A stretch of DNA of 64,000 bases from Pseudomonas antarctica (GCF_001647715.1 NZ_CP015600.1:620001-684000), one strand, 5' to 3'. Positions 37,998 through 47,365 are shown, counted from the first letter of the stretch. The notes: generated by a model from the letters alone, not told the origin. Made by a program: numbers and translations.

Positions 37998-39212
37998 TCA
38001 CTCCTTGCTGGAAAGGGCAGGTACTTTAAAAACGTGACGCAAATAGGCGACGAAATTCGGGTCGGTGCAGTGGGTCTTGCCCGCTTCATCAGAGATTTTC
38101 GCGACGGGCTGACCATTGCAGGCGGTCATTTTAAGCACGATGCTCATTGGCTCAACACCTGGAATGTCGCAGGTCAGGTTGGTGCCGATACCAAAGCTCA
38201 CATTAATGCGACCCCGCAACGCGCGGAATATCTCCAGCGCCTTGGGCAGCGACAGGCTGTCGGAGAACACCAAGGTCTTGCTCATCGGCTCGATACCGAG
38301 CTTGTGGTAGTGGGCGATGGCTTTTTCGGCCCATTGCACCGGGTCACCGGAGTCATGGCGCAGGCCATCGAACAGCTTGGCGAAGTACAAGTCGAAGTCG
38401 CTGAGGAAGGCGTCGGTGGTGATGCAGTCGGTCAGGGCGATCCCCAGCAGGCCACGGTATTCGCGGACCCAGCAGTCGAGTGCGGCGATCTGGCTGTCGA
38501 TCAGGCGCGGGCCGAGTTGCTGGTGGGCCATGATCCACTCGTGGGCCATGGTGCCGAGCGGCTTCATATCGAACTCACGGGCCAGGTGCACGTTGCTGGT
38601 GCCGACAAATCGCCCGGGGAAGTCATGCTTGAGCACGCTCACCACTTCTTCCTGCACCCGGTACGAGAAGCGCCGGCGCGTGCCGAAGTCGGCCACTTGC
38701 AGCTCCGATAGCTCGTCGCTGCTGGCGTTCGCCGTCAGCCAATCGAACTTGCGGTACAGCTGCTCGCGGGCCTGTTCAAGGATCACGGTCTGGTAGCGGT
38801 AGCGGTTACGCACTTCGCTGACGATGGCCAGCATCGGCACTTCAAACAGGATCACATGCAGCCACGGCCCGCGCAGGCGGATAAACAGTTCGCCATTCTC
38901 GATGCCGGTTTGCACATAACGAAGGTTGAAGCGGAACAGCCCGAGGAAGCGCAGGAAGTCCGGCTTCATGAAGCTGATGCGCTCCAGGAAACCCAACTGG
39001 TCTGGGCTCAGGCTCAGCTCGGCCAGGCGCTCGATCTGGTAGCGGATTTCCGCCAGGTACGGGCGCAGGTCTTCACTGTTGCGGCAACGAAACTCCCATT
39101 CAACGTCCACATTCGGGTAGTTGTGCAGCACCGCCTGCATCATGGTCAGCTTGTAGAAGTCGGTGTCGAGCAGGTTCTGCACGATGCGATCGGCAAACAC
39201 ACTCTCGCTCAT
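37998..39212 (-). CDS. pncB: Nicotinate phosphoribosyltransferase
   Basis: A 404-residue enzyme of the Preiss-Handler pathway, joining nicotinate to PRPP. Family motifs: [18 protein letters not shown] at the N-terminus, FGTRRRFS in the middle, [23 protein letters not shown] and, near the phosphate-binding part, [12 protein letters not shown]. The start at 39212 ([20 protein letters not shown]) has GGAGA upstream; the frame is open for 16 further codons but without conservation. It is the first gene of the pncB-nadE pair, whose order beside azurin matches that in P. aeruginosa. Confidence 0.96.
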   Translation of the reverse strand: MSESVFADRIVQNLLDTDFYKLTMMQAVLHNYPNVDVEWEFRCRNSEDLRPYLAEIRYQIERLAELSLSPDQLGFLERISFMKPDFLRFLGLFRFNLRYVQTGIENGELFIRLRGPWLHVILFEVPMLAIVSEVRNRYRYQTVILEQAREQLYRKFDWLTANASSDELSELQVADFGTRRRFSYRVQEEVVSVLKHDFPGRFVGTSNVHLAREFDMKPLGTMAHEWIMAHQQLGPRLIDSQIAALDCWVREYRGLLGIALTDCITTDAFLSDFDLYFAKLFDGLRHDSGDPVQWAEKAIAHYHKLGIEPMSKTLVFSDSLSLPKALEIFRALRGRINVSFGIGTNLTCDIPGVEPMSIVLKMTACNGQPVAKISDEAGKTHCTDPNFVAYLRHVFKVPALSSKE

Positions 39213-39334
39213 AACGGGAATCTCCAGACGGATCGGCGATGGGCGCCGACCTTTACGCACAATTAAGGAATGGCGCTAGTGGCGCATAGACCTGTGTTGT
39301 TTTGCCAGTGATTTTTTTGGAGTGGCCACTGGCC

Positions 39335-39404
39335 CTATCGCAGGCAAGCCAGCTCCCACCGTAGAAATGCATTCCAAATGTGGGAGCTGGCTTGCCTGCG
39401 ATGG
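39335..39404. repeat. REPIN upstream of pncB
   Basis: TCGCAGGCAAGCCAGCTCCC and its exact inverse surround about 28 bp, between pncB and the LysR gene. Confidence 0.85.
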
Positions 39405-39426
39405 CGGTGGTGCAGCCAAAAAATAA

Positions 39427-40314
39427 CTAAACCTGCTCCATCATCCACTTCACAAAGTCGCGCACCTTGGGCACTTCCGCCGAATGCTCCGGGTACGCCA
39501 GGTAATACGCATCCTGGCTCGGCAACGCATGCTGCCAAGGAATCACCAACTTGCCGTCGGCCAGTTCTTCTTCCACCAGGAAACGTGGCAGCAGGGCCAC
39601 GCCACAGCCGACCTGCGCCGCGCGGATGCACATATAGAAGGTGTCGAAACGCGGCCCGTGATAGCTGTGTTCGGTGTGAAAGCCCTGGCTGGCGAACCAG
39701 TCATGCCAGCCTTGCGGCCGCGAGGCGTTTTGCAGCAGCACCAGGTCACTCAATTGCGTGGGGTCGGTGAATGCCTGTGCGGGCAGGCTTTCCGGCGCGC
39801 ACACAGGCACCAATTCTTCGCTGAACAGTTTCAGGCTTTCCGTGCCGGGACGTGAGCCCTGGCCGAAATAGAACGCCATGTCCGCCTTGCCTTGCAGCAA
39901 CTCGTCCGGTTCCTGTTCATTGCACAGGTCCAGGTGGATTTGCGGGTGGCGCAAACGCCAGCCCTTCAGGCGCGGCACCAGCCAGCGCGCGCCGAAGGTG
40001 TAGGGCGTGGACACGCGAAGTACTTCGGTCTCGCCGCCGTAGGAGCGCAGGTAATGGGTGGACATCTCCACCTGTGTGAGGATTTTTCGCACTTCCACGA
40101 GGTACAAATCGCCCGCCGGGGTCATCTGCAAGCGGCGGCGCACCCGGCGAAACAGCAGGTGCTGCAGCAATTCTTCCAACTGGGCGACCTGTTTGCTCAC
40201 CGCGCTTTGCGTGAGGTTCAGTTCCTCGGCGGCGCGGGTGAAGCTCAGGTGGCGGGTGGCGGCTTCGAAACACTGCAGGGCGGTGATCGAGGGCAAATGT
40301 CTTTTGTTCAGCAC
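39427..40314 (-). CDS. LysR-type transcriptional regulator, divergent to amaB
   Basis: A 295-residue regulator. The winged helix-turn-helix (about residues 6-65: LPSITALQCFEAATRHLSFT, RAAEELNLTQSAVSKQVAQLE) is of the GcvA subgroup; the rest is the effector-binding domain (LRVSTPYTFGARWLVPRLKG onward). GTG 40314 has AGAGG seven bases upstream and gives the conserved spacing to the HTH. It is transcribed away from amaB with 154 bp between them. In other pseudomonads a LysR regulator also flanks amaB-amaA, so control of lysine/pipecolate catabolism is likely. The inducer is unknown. Confidence 0.9.
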   Translation of the reverse strand: MLNKRHLPSITALQCFEAATRHLSFTRAAEELNLTQSAVSKQVAQLEELLQHLLFRRVRRRLQMTPAGDLYLVEVRKILTQVEMSTHYLRSYGGETEVLRVSTPYTFGARWLVPRLKGWRLRHPQIHLDLCNEQEPDELLQGKADMAFYFGQGSRPGTESLKLFSEELVPVCAPESLPAQAFTDPTQLSDLVLLQNASRPQGWHDWFASQGFHTEHSYHGPRFDTFYMCIRAAQVGCGVALLPRFLVEEELADGKLVIPWQHALPSQDAYYLAYPEHSAEVPKVRDFVKWMMEQV

Positions 40315-40327
40315 GGCACGCCTCTTT

Positions 40328-40346
40328 TTATTCTTTGCATGAATAA
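40328..40346. promoter_or_regulatory. Candidate LysR operator
   Basis: The palindrome TTATTC-N7-GAATAA lies 13 bp upstream of the LysR start and 120 bp before amaB. It has the T-N11-A form of LysR boxes and would suit control of both divergent genes. Confidence 0.5.
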
Positions 40347-40468
40347 ACGGAATGATATCTCGCCTAATCGTCGTTTGTTGGCAAGTCTTGGGCCAGCTAC
40401 AAATAAGGTCTGGATCGCCGTGTGGGCCGCGGCGCAATTTTTTTGTTTGTAGATTGAAGGAGTGACCC

Positions 40469-41959
40469 ATGGTTGCCGCATTGCTTGACCGTCTCGGGGT
40501 AAACCCGGCGCTGTACCAGTCGGGTAAACAACCCGTGCATTCGCCGATTGATGGCAGCCGTATTGGCAGTGTGCACTGGGAAGGTGCCGCCGAGGTGGAG
40601 CAGCAGGTCAGTCGCGCCGAGCATGCATTCGACGCCTGGCGCAAAGTACCGGCGCCGCGTCGCGGCGAGCTGGTGCGTCAGTTTGGTGATGTGCTGCGCG
40701 AATATAAGGCCGACCTGGGCGAGCTGGTGTCCTGGGAAGCCGGCAAAATCACCCAGGAAGGGTTGGGTGAAGTGCAGGAAATGATCGACATCTGCGACTT
40801 CGCCGTCGGTCTGTCCCGCCAGTTGTACGGCTTGACCATCGCTTCCGAGCGCCCGGGCCACCACATGCGTGAAACCTGGCACCCGCTGGGCGTGGTCGGC
40901 GTGATCAGCGCCTTCAACTTCCCGGTCGCCGTATGGGCGTGGAACACCACGCTGGCGCTGGTGTGCGGCAACGCGGTGATCTGGAAACCGTCGGAAAAGA
41001 CACCACTCACCGCATTGGCGTGCCAGGCGTTGTTCGAGCGCGTACTGAAGAAATTCACCGATGCCCCCGAGTACCTCAGCCAAGTGATCATTGGCGGCCG
41101 CGACGCCGGCGCTGCACTGGTGGATGACCCGCGTGTCGCGCTGATCAGCGCCACCGGCAGCACCCGCATGGGCCGCGAAGTGGCGCCGAAAATCGCCGCG
41201 CGTTTCGCCCGCAGCATCCTCGAGCTGGGCGGCAACAACGCGATGATCCTCGGCCCAAGCGCCGACCTGGACATGGCCGTACGCGCGATCCTGTTCAGTG
41301 CCGTCGGCACTGCCGGCCAACGCTGCACCACCCTGCGCCGGCTGATCGCCCATGAGTCGGTCAAGGAAGAAATCGTCACTCGCCTCAAGGCCGCTTATTC
41401 CAAGGTGCGCATCGGCCACCCGCTGGAAGGCAACCTGATCGGTCCGCTGATCGACAAACACGGTTTCGAAAACATGCAGGACGCCCTGGAACAAGCCTTG
41501 AGCGAAGGCGGCAGGGTGTTCGGCGGCAAGCGTCAGTTGGAAGATAAATTCCCGAATGCCTACTACGTATCGCCAGCGATTGTGGAAATGCCTGAGCAAA
41601 GCGACGTGGTGTGCACCGAAACCTTCGCGCCGATTCTGTATGTCATTGGCTACAACGACTTCGCCGAGGCACTGCGCCTGAACAATGCTGTGCCGCAAGG
41701 CCTGTCTTCGTGCATCTTTACCACCGATGTGCGTGAAGCCGAGCAGTTCATGTCGGCGGTGGGCAGTGACTGCGGCATCGCCAACGTCAATATCGGCCCG
41801 AGCGGCGCGGAAATCGGCGGCGCGTTTGGCGGTGAGAAAGAGACCGGTGGCGGGCGTGAGTCGGGTTCGGATGCGTGGCGCGGGTATATGCGTCGCCAGA
41901 CCAACACCGTGAACTACTCGCTGGAACTGCCGCTGGCGCAGGGTATTACGTTCGACTGA
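40469..41959 (+). CDS. amaB: L-piperidine-6-carboxylate / alpha-aminoadipate semialdehyde dehydrogenase AmaB
   Basis: A 496-residue aldehyde dehydrogenase of the ALDH7 (antiquitin) type. It oxidises alpha-aminoadipate semialdehyde to alpha-aminoadipate in the pipecolate branch of lysine breakdown. The catalytic Cys286 (GTAGQRCTT) and the general base Glu252 (LELGGNN) are present, with the ALDH7-type FNFPVAVWAWN and a C-terminal GGEKETGGGRESGSDAW loop. GAAGGAG precedes the ATG. Assignment as AmaB rests on ALDH7 features plus the AmaA-like oxidase downstream and the LysR neighbour, the order known from P. putida. Confidence 0.9.
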   Translation: MVAALLDRLGVNPALYQSGKQPVHSPIDGSRIGSVHWEGAAEVEQQVSRAEHAFDAWRKVPAPRRGELVRQFGDVLREYKADLGELVSWEAGKITQEGLGEVQEMIDICDFAVGLSRQLYGLTIASERPGHHMRETWHPLGVVGVISAFNFPVAVWAWNTTLALVCGNAVIWKPSEKTPLTALACQALFERVLKKFTDAPEYLSQVIIGGRDAGAALVDDPRVALISATGSTRMGREVAPKIAARFARSILELGGNNAMILGPSADLDMAVRAILFSAVGTAGQRCTTLRRLIAHESVKEEIVTRLKAAYSKVRIGHPLEGNLIGPLIDKHGFENMQDALEQALSEGGRVFGGKRQLEDKFPNAYYVSPAIVEMPEQSDVVCTETFAPILYVIGYNDFAEALRLNNAVPQGLSSCIFTTDVREAEQFMSAVGSDCGIANVNIGPSGAEIGGAFGGEKETGGGRESGSDAWRGYMRRQTNTVNYSLELPLAQGITFD

Positions 41960-41982
41960 CCCCTCACGTCGCAGTGCAGTCA

Positions 41983-42072
41983 ATGTGGGAGCTGGCTTGC
42001 CTGCGATGCAGACACCTCGGTGTGCCGGGAACACCGAGGTGATGCTATCGCAGGCAAGCCAGCTCCCACATT
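41983..42072. repeat. REPIN with inner palindrome
   Basis: AATGTGGGAGCTGGCTTGCC and the inverted GGCAAGCCAGCTCCCACATT flank an inner CACCTCGGTG/CACCGAGGTG palindrome, between amaB and amaA. Confidence 0.88.
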
Positions 42073-42131
42073 TGATGGTGTTTGCAATTCAAAATAATTG
42101 TTGTTTGTTAGGTCCTCTCCGGAGTCTGGCA

Positions 42132-43415
42132 ATGCCATTACGCGAAGCATGTTTGTGGGAACACCTTACCCCTGGCCGGCCGGATCGCGCCGCGCTCAAG
42201 GGCGAGGTCAAGGTGGATGTGTGCGTGATCGGCGCCGGGATTACCGGTTTGTCGGCGGCCATTCACTTGCTGGAACAGGGCAAAAGCGTCGCCGTGCTGG
42301 AGGCACATCGCACCGGCCATGGCGGTTCCGGGCGTAACGTCGGGCTGGTCAACGCCGGCCTGTGGATTCCCCCGGATGAGATCGAAGCCGGTTTCGGCGA
42401 AGCGGTGGGCAGCCAGCTCAACCGCATGTTGGGCGCGGCGCCATCGCTGGTGTTCAGCCTCATCGACAAATACAACATCGATTGCCAATTGCGCCGCGAG
42501 GGCACCTTGCACATGGCGCACAATGCCCGTGGCGAGGCGGATTTGCGCAGCCGTGAAGCACAATGGAAACGCCGTGGCGCGCCGGTGGAGTTGCTCACCG
42601 GCCAGGCCTGCGAAGAGGCCACAGGCACTAAAAAAATTGCCGCTGCGTTGCTCGACCGACGCGCCGGCACGTTGAACCCGATGGCGTATACCACTGGCTT
42701 GGCCAATGCCGCCGCCGGCCTTGGCGGCCAACTGTTTGATCATTCCCCGGTCACCCAGCTTGAACGCCAAGGCGCGCACTGGTCAGTGCAGACCGCCCAG
42801 GGCTCAGTGCAGGCGGCACAAGTGGTGATCGCCTCGAATGCCTACACCGAAGGTGAGTGGACCGAGCTTCGCCGCAATTTCTTCCCCGGCTACTACTACC
42901 AGGTTGCGTCAGCCCCTCTGACCGATGACGCCGCCCAGCAGATCCTTCCCGGCGGGCAGGGCTCGTGGGACACGCGTCAGGTACTCAGCAGCATCCGCCG
43001 CGATGCCGATGGCCGCCTGTTGCTCGGCAGCCTGGGCAACGGTAACCAGAAACCGGCGTGGTTCCTCAAGGCATGGGCCGATCGGGTGCAGCAGCACTAC
43101 TTCCCGTACCTCAAATCGGTGCAGTGGGAATACACCTGGACCGGTTGTATCGCCTTCACCCCGGACCACTTGATGCGCCTGTTCGAGCCGGCGCCGGGCC
43201 TGGTCGCCGTAACGGGTTATAACGGGCGTGGTGTGACCACCGGCAGCGTCGTGGGCAAAGCATTTGCCGACTACTTATGTCACCAGAACCCCCAGGTGTT
43301 ACCGATCCCCTTCGCGCCGATGCAGCCGTTGGCCGGGGTGGGCCTGCGCAGTTGTCTCTATGAAGCAGGTTTTTCGCTGTATCACGCCGGGCAATGCCTG
43401 CGGATCGTGATCTGA
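42132..43415 (+). CDS. amaA: L-pipecolate oxidase AmaA (FAD-dependent)
   Basis: A 427-residue DAO-family flavoprotein. The Rossmann FAD motif VDVCVIGAGITGLSAAIHLL lies near residues 28-47, and the C-terminal FAD-contact segment is VAVTGYNGRGVTTGSVVGKAFADYL. It is expected to oxidise L-pipecolate to piperideine-6-carboxylate, which opens spontaneously to the substrate of AmaB. The related PuuB/GabB-type oxidoreductases share this fold, so the substrate rests on context. ATG 42132 follows CCGGAG; an in-frame upstream ATG would run into the REPIN. Confidence 0.88.
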   Translation: MPLREACLWEHLTPGRPDRAALKGEVKVDVCVIGAGITGLSAAIHLLEQGKSVAVLEAHRTGHGGSGRNVGLVNAGLWIPPDEIEAGFGEAVGSQLNRMLGAAPSLVFSLIDKYNIDCQLRREGTLHMAHNARGEADLRSREAQWKRRGAPVELLTGQACEEATGTKKIAAALLDRRAGTLNPMAYTTGLANAAAGLGGQLFDHSPVTQLERQGAHWSVQTAQGSVQAAQVVIASNAYTEGEWTELRRNFFPGYYYQVASAPLTDDAAQQILPGGQGSWDTRQVLSSIRRDADGRLLLGSLGNGNQKPAWFLKAWADRVQQHYFPYLKSVQWEYTWTGCIAFTPDHLMRLFEPAPGLVAVTGYNGRGVTTGSVVGKAFADYLCHQNPQVLPIPFAPMQPLAGVGLRSCLYEAGFSLYHAGQCLRIVI

Positions 43416-43495
43416 TCAGCGAAATACCGCTCAGAAGCCTGCATTTTCTTAGCAGCCTACTAATCTGTATTGGTGCAAGTCGTAGCAATCACGCA

Positions 43496-43532
43496 CTGTA
43501 AATGTGCAGTTCCGTTACGCACATTGTTACAG
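43496..43532. promoter_or_regulatory. Imperfect inverted repeat upstream of livK
   Basis: CTGTAAATGTGC faces GCACATTGTTACAG across an 11-bp spacer, with a two-base bulge in the right arm. At about 200 bp before the predicted start it is placed like an enhancer for a sigma-54 activator. Confidence 0.45.
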
Positions 43533-43558
43533 GTGCAGGAACGACCGTTTATCCGCCT

Positions 43559-43632
43559 GGTTGCAGGTGCGACCTGCCAGGGTTGTACTTTTTGGGTCCA
43601 TTGGTTGCACCTTCCGATGCTAGACGGTTGCA
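43559..43632 (+). repeat. Four phased GGTTGYA direct repeats upstream of livK
   Basis: GGTTGCA at 43559, GGTTGTA at 43581, GGTTGCA at 43603 and GGTTGCA at 43626: steps of 22, 22 and 23 bp, about two helical turns each. They lie on one strand between the inverted repeat and the sigma-54 promoter and probably form a regulator-binding array. Confidence 0.65.
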
Positions 43633-43704
43633 CGTCCTGGCAAAAGGAGTCGAAACGCCTGTAATAACAATGACACCGTGTCTTTTTGAAGAATAAAAAC
43701 GTAA

Positions 43705-43720
43705 TGGCACGCGCCTTGCT
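43705..43720 (+). promoter_or_regulatory. Sigma-54 promoter of livK
   Basis: TGGCACGCGCCTTGCT is a full match to TGGCACG-N4-TTGCW. Transcription would start near 43731, leaving a 70-nt leader. With the repeats and inverted repeat upstream it accounts for the 386-bp gap after amaA. Confidence 0.82.
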
Positions 43721-43801
43721 CTTGGCTTTCTCTGAAAGTTTCAGTTGAAGGTTTGCATTGAATTCGTAGTGCCAATAAACAAAAACCTCGGAGCACCACT
43801 C

Positions 43802-44938
43802 ATGTCCCAGACGTTTTACAAGAAAGGCTTTCTGGCCCTCGCCATTGCAACGGCGCTGGGTGTTTCTACGTTTGTTCAAGCTGATGTGAAGATTGGCGTG
43901 GCGGGCCCGATGACGGGCGCCAACGCAGCTTTCGGTGAGCAGTACATGAAGGGTGCCCAAGCGGCAGCCGATGTGATCAACAAGGCCGGCGGGATCAACG
44001 GCGAGCAGATCAAACTGGTGGCCGGCGACGACGCCTGTGAGCCAAAGCAGGCTGTAGCGGTGGCTAACCGCCTGGCAGACCAGGACAAAGTGATCGGCGT
44101 GGTCGGGCACTTCTGCTCCTCCAACACCATTCCTGCCTCCGAGGTGTATGCCGATGCTGGCATCATCATGATCACCCCAGGCTCCACCAACCCGACGGTC
44201 ACCGAGCGCGGCCTGTCGGCAGTGTTCCGCATGTGCGGCCGTGATGACCAGCAAGGCATCGTCGCCGGCGACTACATCGTCGACGTGCTCAAGGGCAAGA
44301 AGGTCGCTGTTATCAACGACAAAGACACCTACGGCAAAGGCCTGGCTGACGCTACCGCTGCCCAGTTGACCAAGCGCGGCGTGAAGCCGGTGCTGGAAGA
44401 AGGCCTGACCCGTGGCGAGAAAGACTTCAGCGCCCTGGTCACCAAAATCCGCTCCACCGGTGCTGACGTGGTTTATTTCGGCGGCCTGCACCCGGAAGCC
44501 GGTCCACTGGTTCGCCAGATTCGTGAAGCCGGCCTCAAAGACGTCAAGTTCATGTCCGATGACGGCATCGTGACCGACGAACTGGTCGCGACCGCTGGCG
44601 GCAAGCAGTACGTCGATGGCGTGTACATGACCTTCGGCGCTGACCCGCGCCTGCTGCCGGACAGCAAGACCGTGGTGGAAGAGTTCCGCAAAAACGGCAC
44701 CGAGCCTGAAGGCTACACCCTGTACGCCTACGCTTCGATCCAGGCCCTGGCAGCCGGCTTCAACGGTGCCAAGTCCGACAAGGGCGAAGATGCAGCCAAG
44801 TGGCTGAAAGCTCACCCGGTTAAAACCGTTATGGGCGAGAAGACCTGGGACGCCAAGGGCGACCTGAAAATCTCCGACTACGTGGTTTACCAGTGGGACA
44901 AAGACGGCAAATACCACCAGCTGGAAAAGCAGAAGTAA
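43802..44938 (+). CDS. livK: Branched-chain amino-acid ABC transporter, periplasmic binding protein (LivK/BraC)
   Basis: A 378-residue secreted binding protein of the type I periplasmic fold. The signal peptide ends STFVQA (about residue 26) and the mature part starts DVKIGVAGPMTGANAAFGEQ, then GGINGEQIKLVAGDDACEPKQAVAVANRL and VGHFCSSNTIPASEVY, which include the alpha-amino and carboxylate-binding region of LIV proteins. CGGAGC precedes the ATG. It stands 232 bp before livH, with a REPIN between, so the binding protein may be made in excess over the membrane parts. The sigma-54 promoter suggests activation by an amino-acid or nitrogen signal. Confidence 0.93.
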   Translation: MSQTFYKKGFLALAIATALGVSTFVQADVKIGVAGPMTGANAAFGEQYMKGAQAAADVINKAGGINGEQIKLVAGDDACEPKQAVAVANRLADQDKVIGVVGHFCSSNTIPASEVYADAGIIMITPGSTNPTVTERGLSAVFRMCGRDDQQGIVAGDYIVDVLKGKKVAVINDKDTYGKGLADATAAQLTKRGVKPVLEEGLTRGEKDFSALVTKIRSTGADVVYFGGLHPEAGPLVRQIREAGLKDVKFMSDDGIVTDELVATAGGKQYVDGVYMTFGADPRLLPDSKTVVEEFRKNGTEPEGYTLYAYASIQALAAGFNGAKSDKGEDAAKWLKAHPVKTVMGEKTWDAKGDLKISDYVVYQWDKDGKYHQLEKQK

Positions 44939-44971
44939 GAATAAACACGATCGTTTAAGCGCCTCGATCCC

Positions 44972-45064
44972 CTGTGGGAGCTGGTTTGCCTGCGATAGCG
45001 GTTGCACATTCAACACAGGTGTTGGTTGTCAGTCCGTCATCGCCGGCAAGCCCGGTTCCCGCAG
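44972..45064. repeat. REPIN between livK and livH, degenerate
   Basis: CTGTGGGAGCTGGTTTGCCT and the inverted CGGCAAGCCCGGTTCCCGCA face each other across about 45 bp. Its place downstream of livK suits protection of the livK mRNA 3' end. Confidence 0.75.
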
Positions 45065-45170
45065 GGGGCGTGGTTGCCCGTCCCATCGTGTCAGGCATCA
45101 AGTCTGTCTTTTCCTCCAGAAGGGCCGCACACCCACCGGTGTGCAGGTTCTCACCGCGTGAGATTGCGTT

Positions 45171-46085
45171 ATGGATGGTATCTTCCTGCAGCAACTGGTC
45201 AACGGCCTGACCCTCGGGTCGGTCTATGGCCTGATCGCCATCGGCTACACAATGGTCTATGGCATCATTGGCATGATCAACTTCGCCCACGGCGAGGTTT
45301 ATATGATTTCCGCTTACCTCGCGGCGATCAGTCTGGCACTGCTGGCTTACTTCGGCATCGAATCCTTCCCGCTGCTCATTCTTGGCACCCTGGTCTTCAC
45401 CGTCGTCGTCACCGGCGTTTACGGGTGGGTCATCGAGCGTGTCGCCTACAAACCGCTGCGCAACTCCACCCGACTGGCACCGCTGATCAGCGCCATCGGT
45501 ATCTCGCTGATCCTGCAGAACTACGCCCAGATTGCTCAGGGCGCGAAACAACAAGGTATTCCCACCCTGCTGGCCGGCGCCTGGCGTGTCGATATCGGCA
45601 GCGGGTTCGTGCAGTTGACCTACACCAAGGTGTTCATCCTGGTGGCCGCGTTTCTCGGCATGGGGCTGCTGACCTACATCATCAAATACACCAAGCTCGG
45701 CCGCATGTGCCGTGCCACCCAGCAAGACCGCAAGATGGCGTCGATCCTCGGTATCAACACCGACCGGGTGATCTCCTACGTATTCGTGATCGGTGCAGCC
45801 ATGGCGGCCCTGGCCGGCGTGCTGATTACCCTGAATTACGGCACGTTCGACTTCTACGCCGGCTTCATCATCGGCATCAAGGCGTTTACCGCAGCGGTAC
45901 TCGGCGGCATCGGTTCCCTGCCTGGGGCCATGCTCGGCGGAATCATCCTGGGTATCTCCGAGTCGCTGTTCTCGGGGTTGATCAACTCTGACTACAAAGA
46001 CGTGTTCAGTTTCTCCCTGCTGGTGGTGATTCTGATTTTCCGTCCTCAGGGCCTGCTTGGTCGTCCGCTCGTGGCGAAGGTGTAA
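45171..46085 (+). CDS. livH: Branched-chain amino-acid ABC transporter permease LivH (BraD)
   Basis: A 304-residue inner-membrane permease with about eight helices. It starts with the typical LQQLVNGLTLGSVYGLIAIG and MINFAHGEVYMI; the conserved GIKAFTAAVLGGIGSLPGA near the end is the family signature that contacts the ATPase. It begins the livHMGF block, with gaps of 2 bp or overlaps to each following gene. Confidence 0.96.
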   Translation: MDGIFLQQLVNGLTLGSVYGLIAIGYTMVYGIIGMINFAHGEVYMISAYLAAISLALLAYFGIESFPLLILGTLVFTVVVTGVYGWVIERVAYKPLRNSTRLAPLISAIGISLILQNYAQIAQGAKQQGIPTLLAGAWRVDIGSGFVQLTYTKVFILVAAFLGMGLLTYIIKYTKLGRMCRATQQDRKMASILGINTDRVISYVFVIGAAMAALAGVLITLNYGTFDFYAGFIIGIKAFTAAVLGGIGSLPGAMLGGIILGISESLFSGLINSDYKDVFSFSLLVVILIFRPQGLLGRPLVAKV

Positions 46086-46087
46086 AC

Positions 46088-47365
46088 ATGTCTGCTGCCA
46101 AATCTATCGATATCAAGAAAAGTGTCGTCGATACGGTCCTTGCCGGGCTGATTTCGTTGATCGTGTTCGGTCCGATCGTCGGCGTGGTCCTCGACGGCTA
46201 CAGCTTCAACCTGCAACCGGCCCGTGTGGCGGTCCTGGTCGCCATCGTGATGGTCGGCCGCTTTGCCATGAGCCTGTTCCTGCAAACCCCCAAGGGCCTG
46301 AAGATTTTGCAGGGCTTCGAGAGCAGTGGCTCCGGCGTGCATGTGCTGCCGCCGGACTACAAGTCGCGGCTGCGCTGGATCATCCCGGCACTGATCGTGA
46401 TCGCCATCGTGTTCCCGATCTTCGCCAACAAGTACCTGCTGACCGTGGTTATCCTCGGGCTGATCTACGTGTTGCTCGGCCTGGGCCTGAACATCGTGGT
46501 GGGCCTGGCCGGTCTTCTGGACCTGGGTTATGTGGCGTTCTACGCCATCGGTGCCTACGGCCTGGCATTGGGTTATCAATACCTCGGCCTGGGCTTTTGG
46601 ACGGTGCTGCCCTTGGCCGCAATCTGTGCGGCGCTGGCGGGGTGCATACTCGGGTTCCCGGTGCTGCGAATGCACGGTGACTACCTGGCCATCGTGACCT
46701 TGGGCTTCGGTGAAATCATTCGACTGGTGCTCAACAACTGGCTGTCGTTTACCGGTGGGCCGAACGGCATGCCGGTGCCTTCGCCGACCTTCCTCGGCCT
46801 GGAATTCGGGCGTAAAGCGAAGGATGGCGGGATTCCGTTCCATGAGTTCTTCGGCATCGATTACAACCCCAACATCAAGTTCATGTTCATCTACATTGTG
46901 CTGTTCCTCGTGGTGCTGGCCGTGCTGTATATCAAGCATCGCCTGACCCGCATGCCGGTCGGCCGGGCCTGGGAAGCCTTGCGCGAAGATGAAATCGCCT
47001 GCCGCTCCATGGGCCTGAACCACGTACTGGTCAAGCTGTCGGCGTTCACCATCGGTGCGTCCACGGCCGGTCTGGCCGGGGTGTTCTTCGCCAGCTACCA
47101 GGGCTTCGTCAACCCATCGTCGTTTACCTTCTTCGAGTCGGCGCTGATCCTGGCCATCGTGGTGTTGGGCGGCATGGGTTCGACCGTCGGTGTGGTGATC
47201 GCGGCGTTCGTGTTGACGGTGGCGCCGGAACTGCTGCGCAGCTTCTCGGAGTACCGCGTGCTGCTGTTTGGCGTGTTGATGGTGGTGATGATGATCTGGC
47301 GACCGCGCGGCCTGATTCGAATCAGCCGAACCGGTGTGACCCCACGTAAAGGAGTGGCGCCATGA
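46088..47365 (+). CDS. livM: Branched-chain amino-acid ABC transporter permease LivM (BraE)
   Basis: A 425-residue permease, longer than LivH because of an N-terminal extension with two additional helices (about residues 15-60), typical of LivM. GLGLNIVVGLAGLLDLGYVAFYAIGAY is split over residues 130-157, and MGLNHVLVKLSAFTIGAST and GGMGSTVGVVIAAF are further landmarks. It overlaps livG by 4 bp. Confidence 0.96.
   Translation: MSAAKSIDIKKSVVDTVLAGLISLIVFGPIVGVVLDGYSFNLQPARVAVLVAIVMVGRFAMSLFLQTPKGLKILQGFESSGSGVHVLPPDYKSRLRWIIPALIVIAIVFPIFANKYLLTVVILGLIYVLLGLGLNIVVGLAGLLDLGYVAFYAIGAYGLALGYQYLGLGFWTVLPLAAICAALAGCILGFPVLRMHGDYLAIVTLGFGEIIRLVLNNWLSFTGGPNGMPVPSPTFLGLEFGRKAKDGGIPFHEFFGIDYNPNIKFMFIYIVLFLVVLAVLYIKHRLTRMPVGRAWEALREDEIACRSMGLNHVLVKLSAFTIGASTAGLAGVFFASYQGFVNPSSFTFFESALILAIVVLGGMGSTVGVVIAAFVLTVAPELLRSFSEYRVLLFGVLMVVMMIWRPRGLIRISRTGVTPRKGVAP

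Noticed and set aside
40388..40402. Sigma-54-like TGGCAAGTCTTGGGC upstream of amaB
   Set aside because: The -12 element reads GGGC instead of TTGC, so despite suitable spacing it was not accepted.
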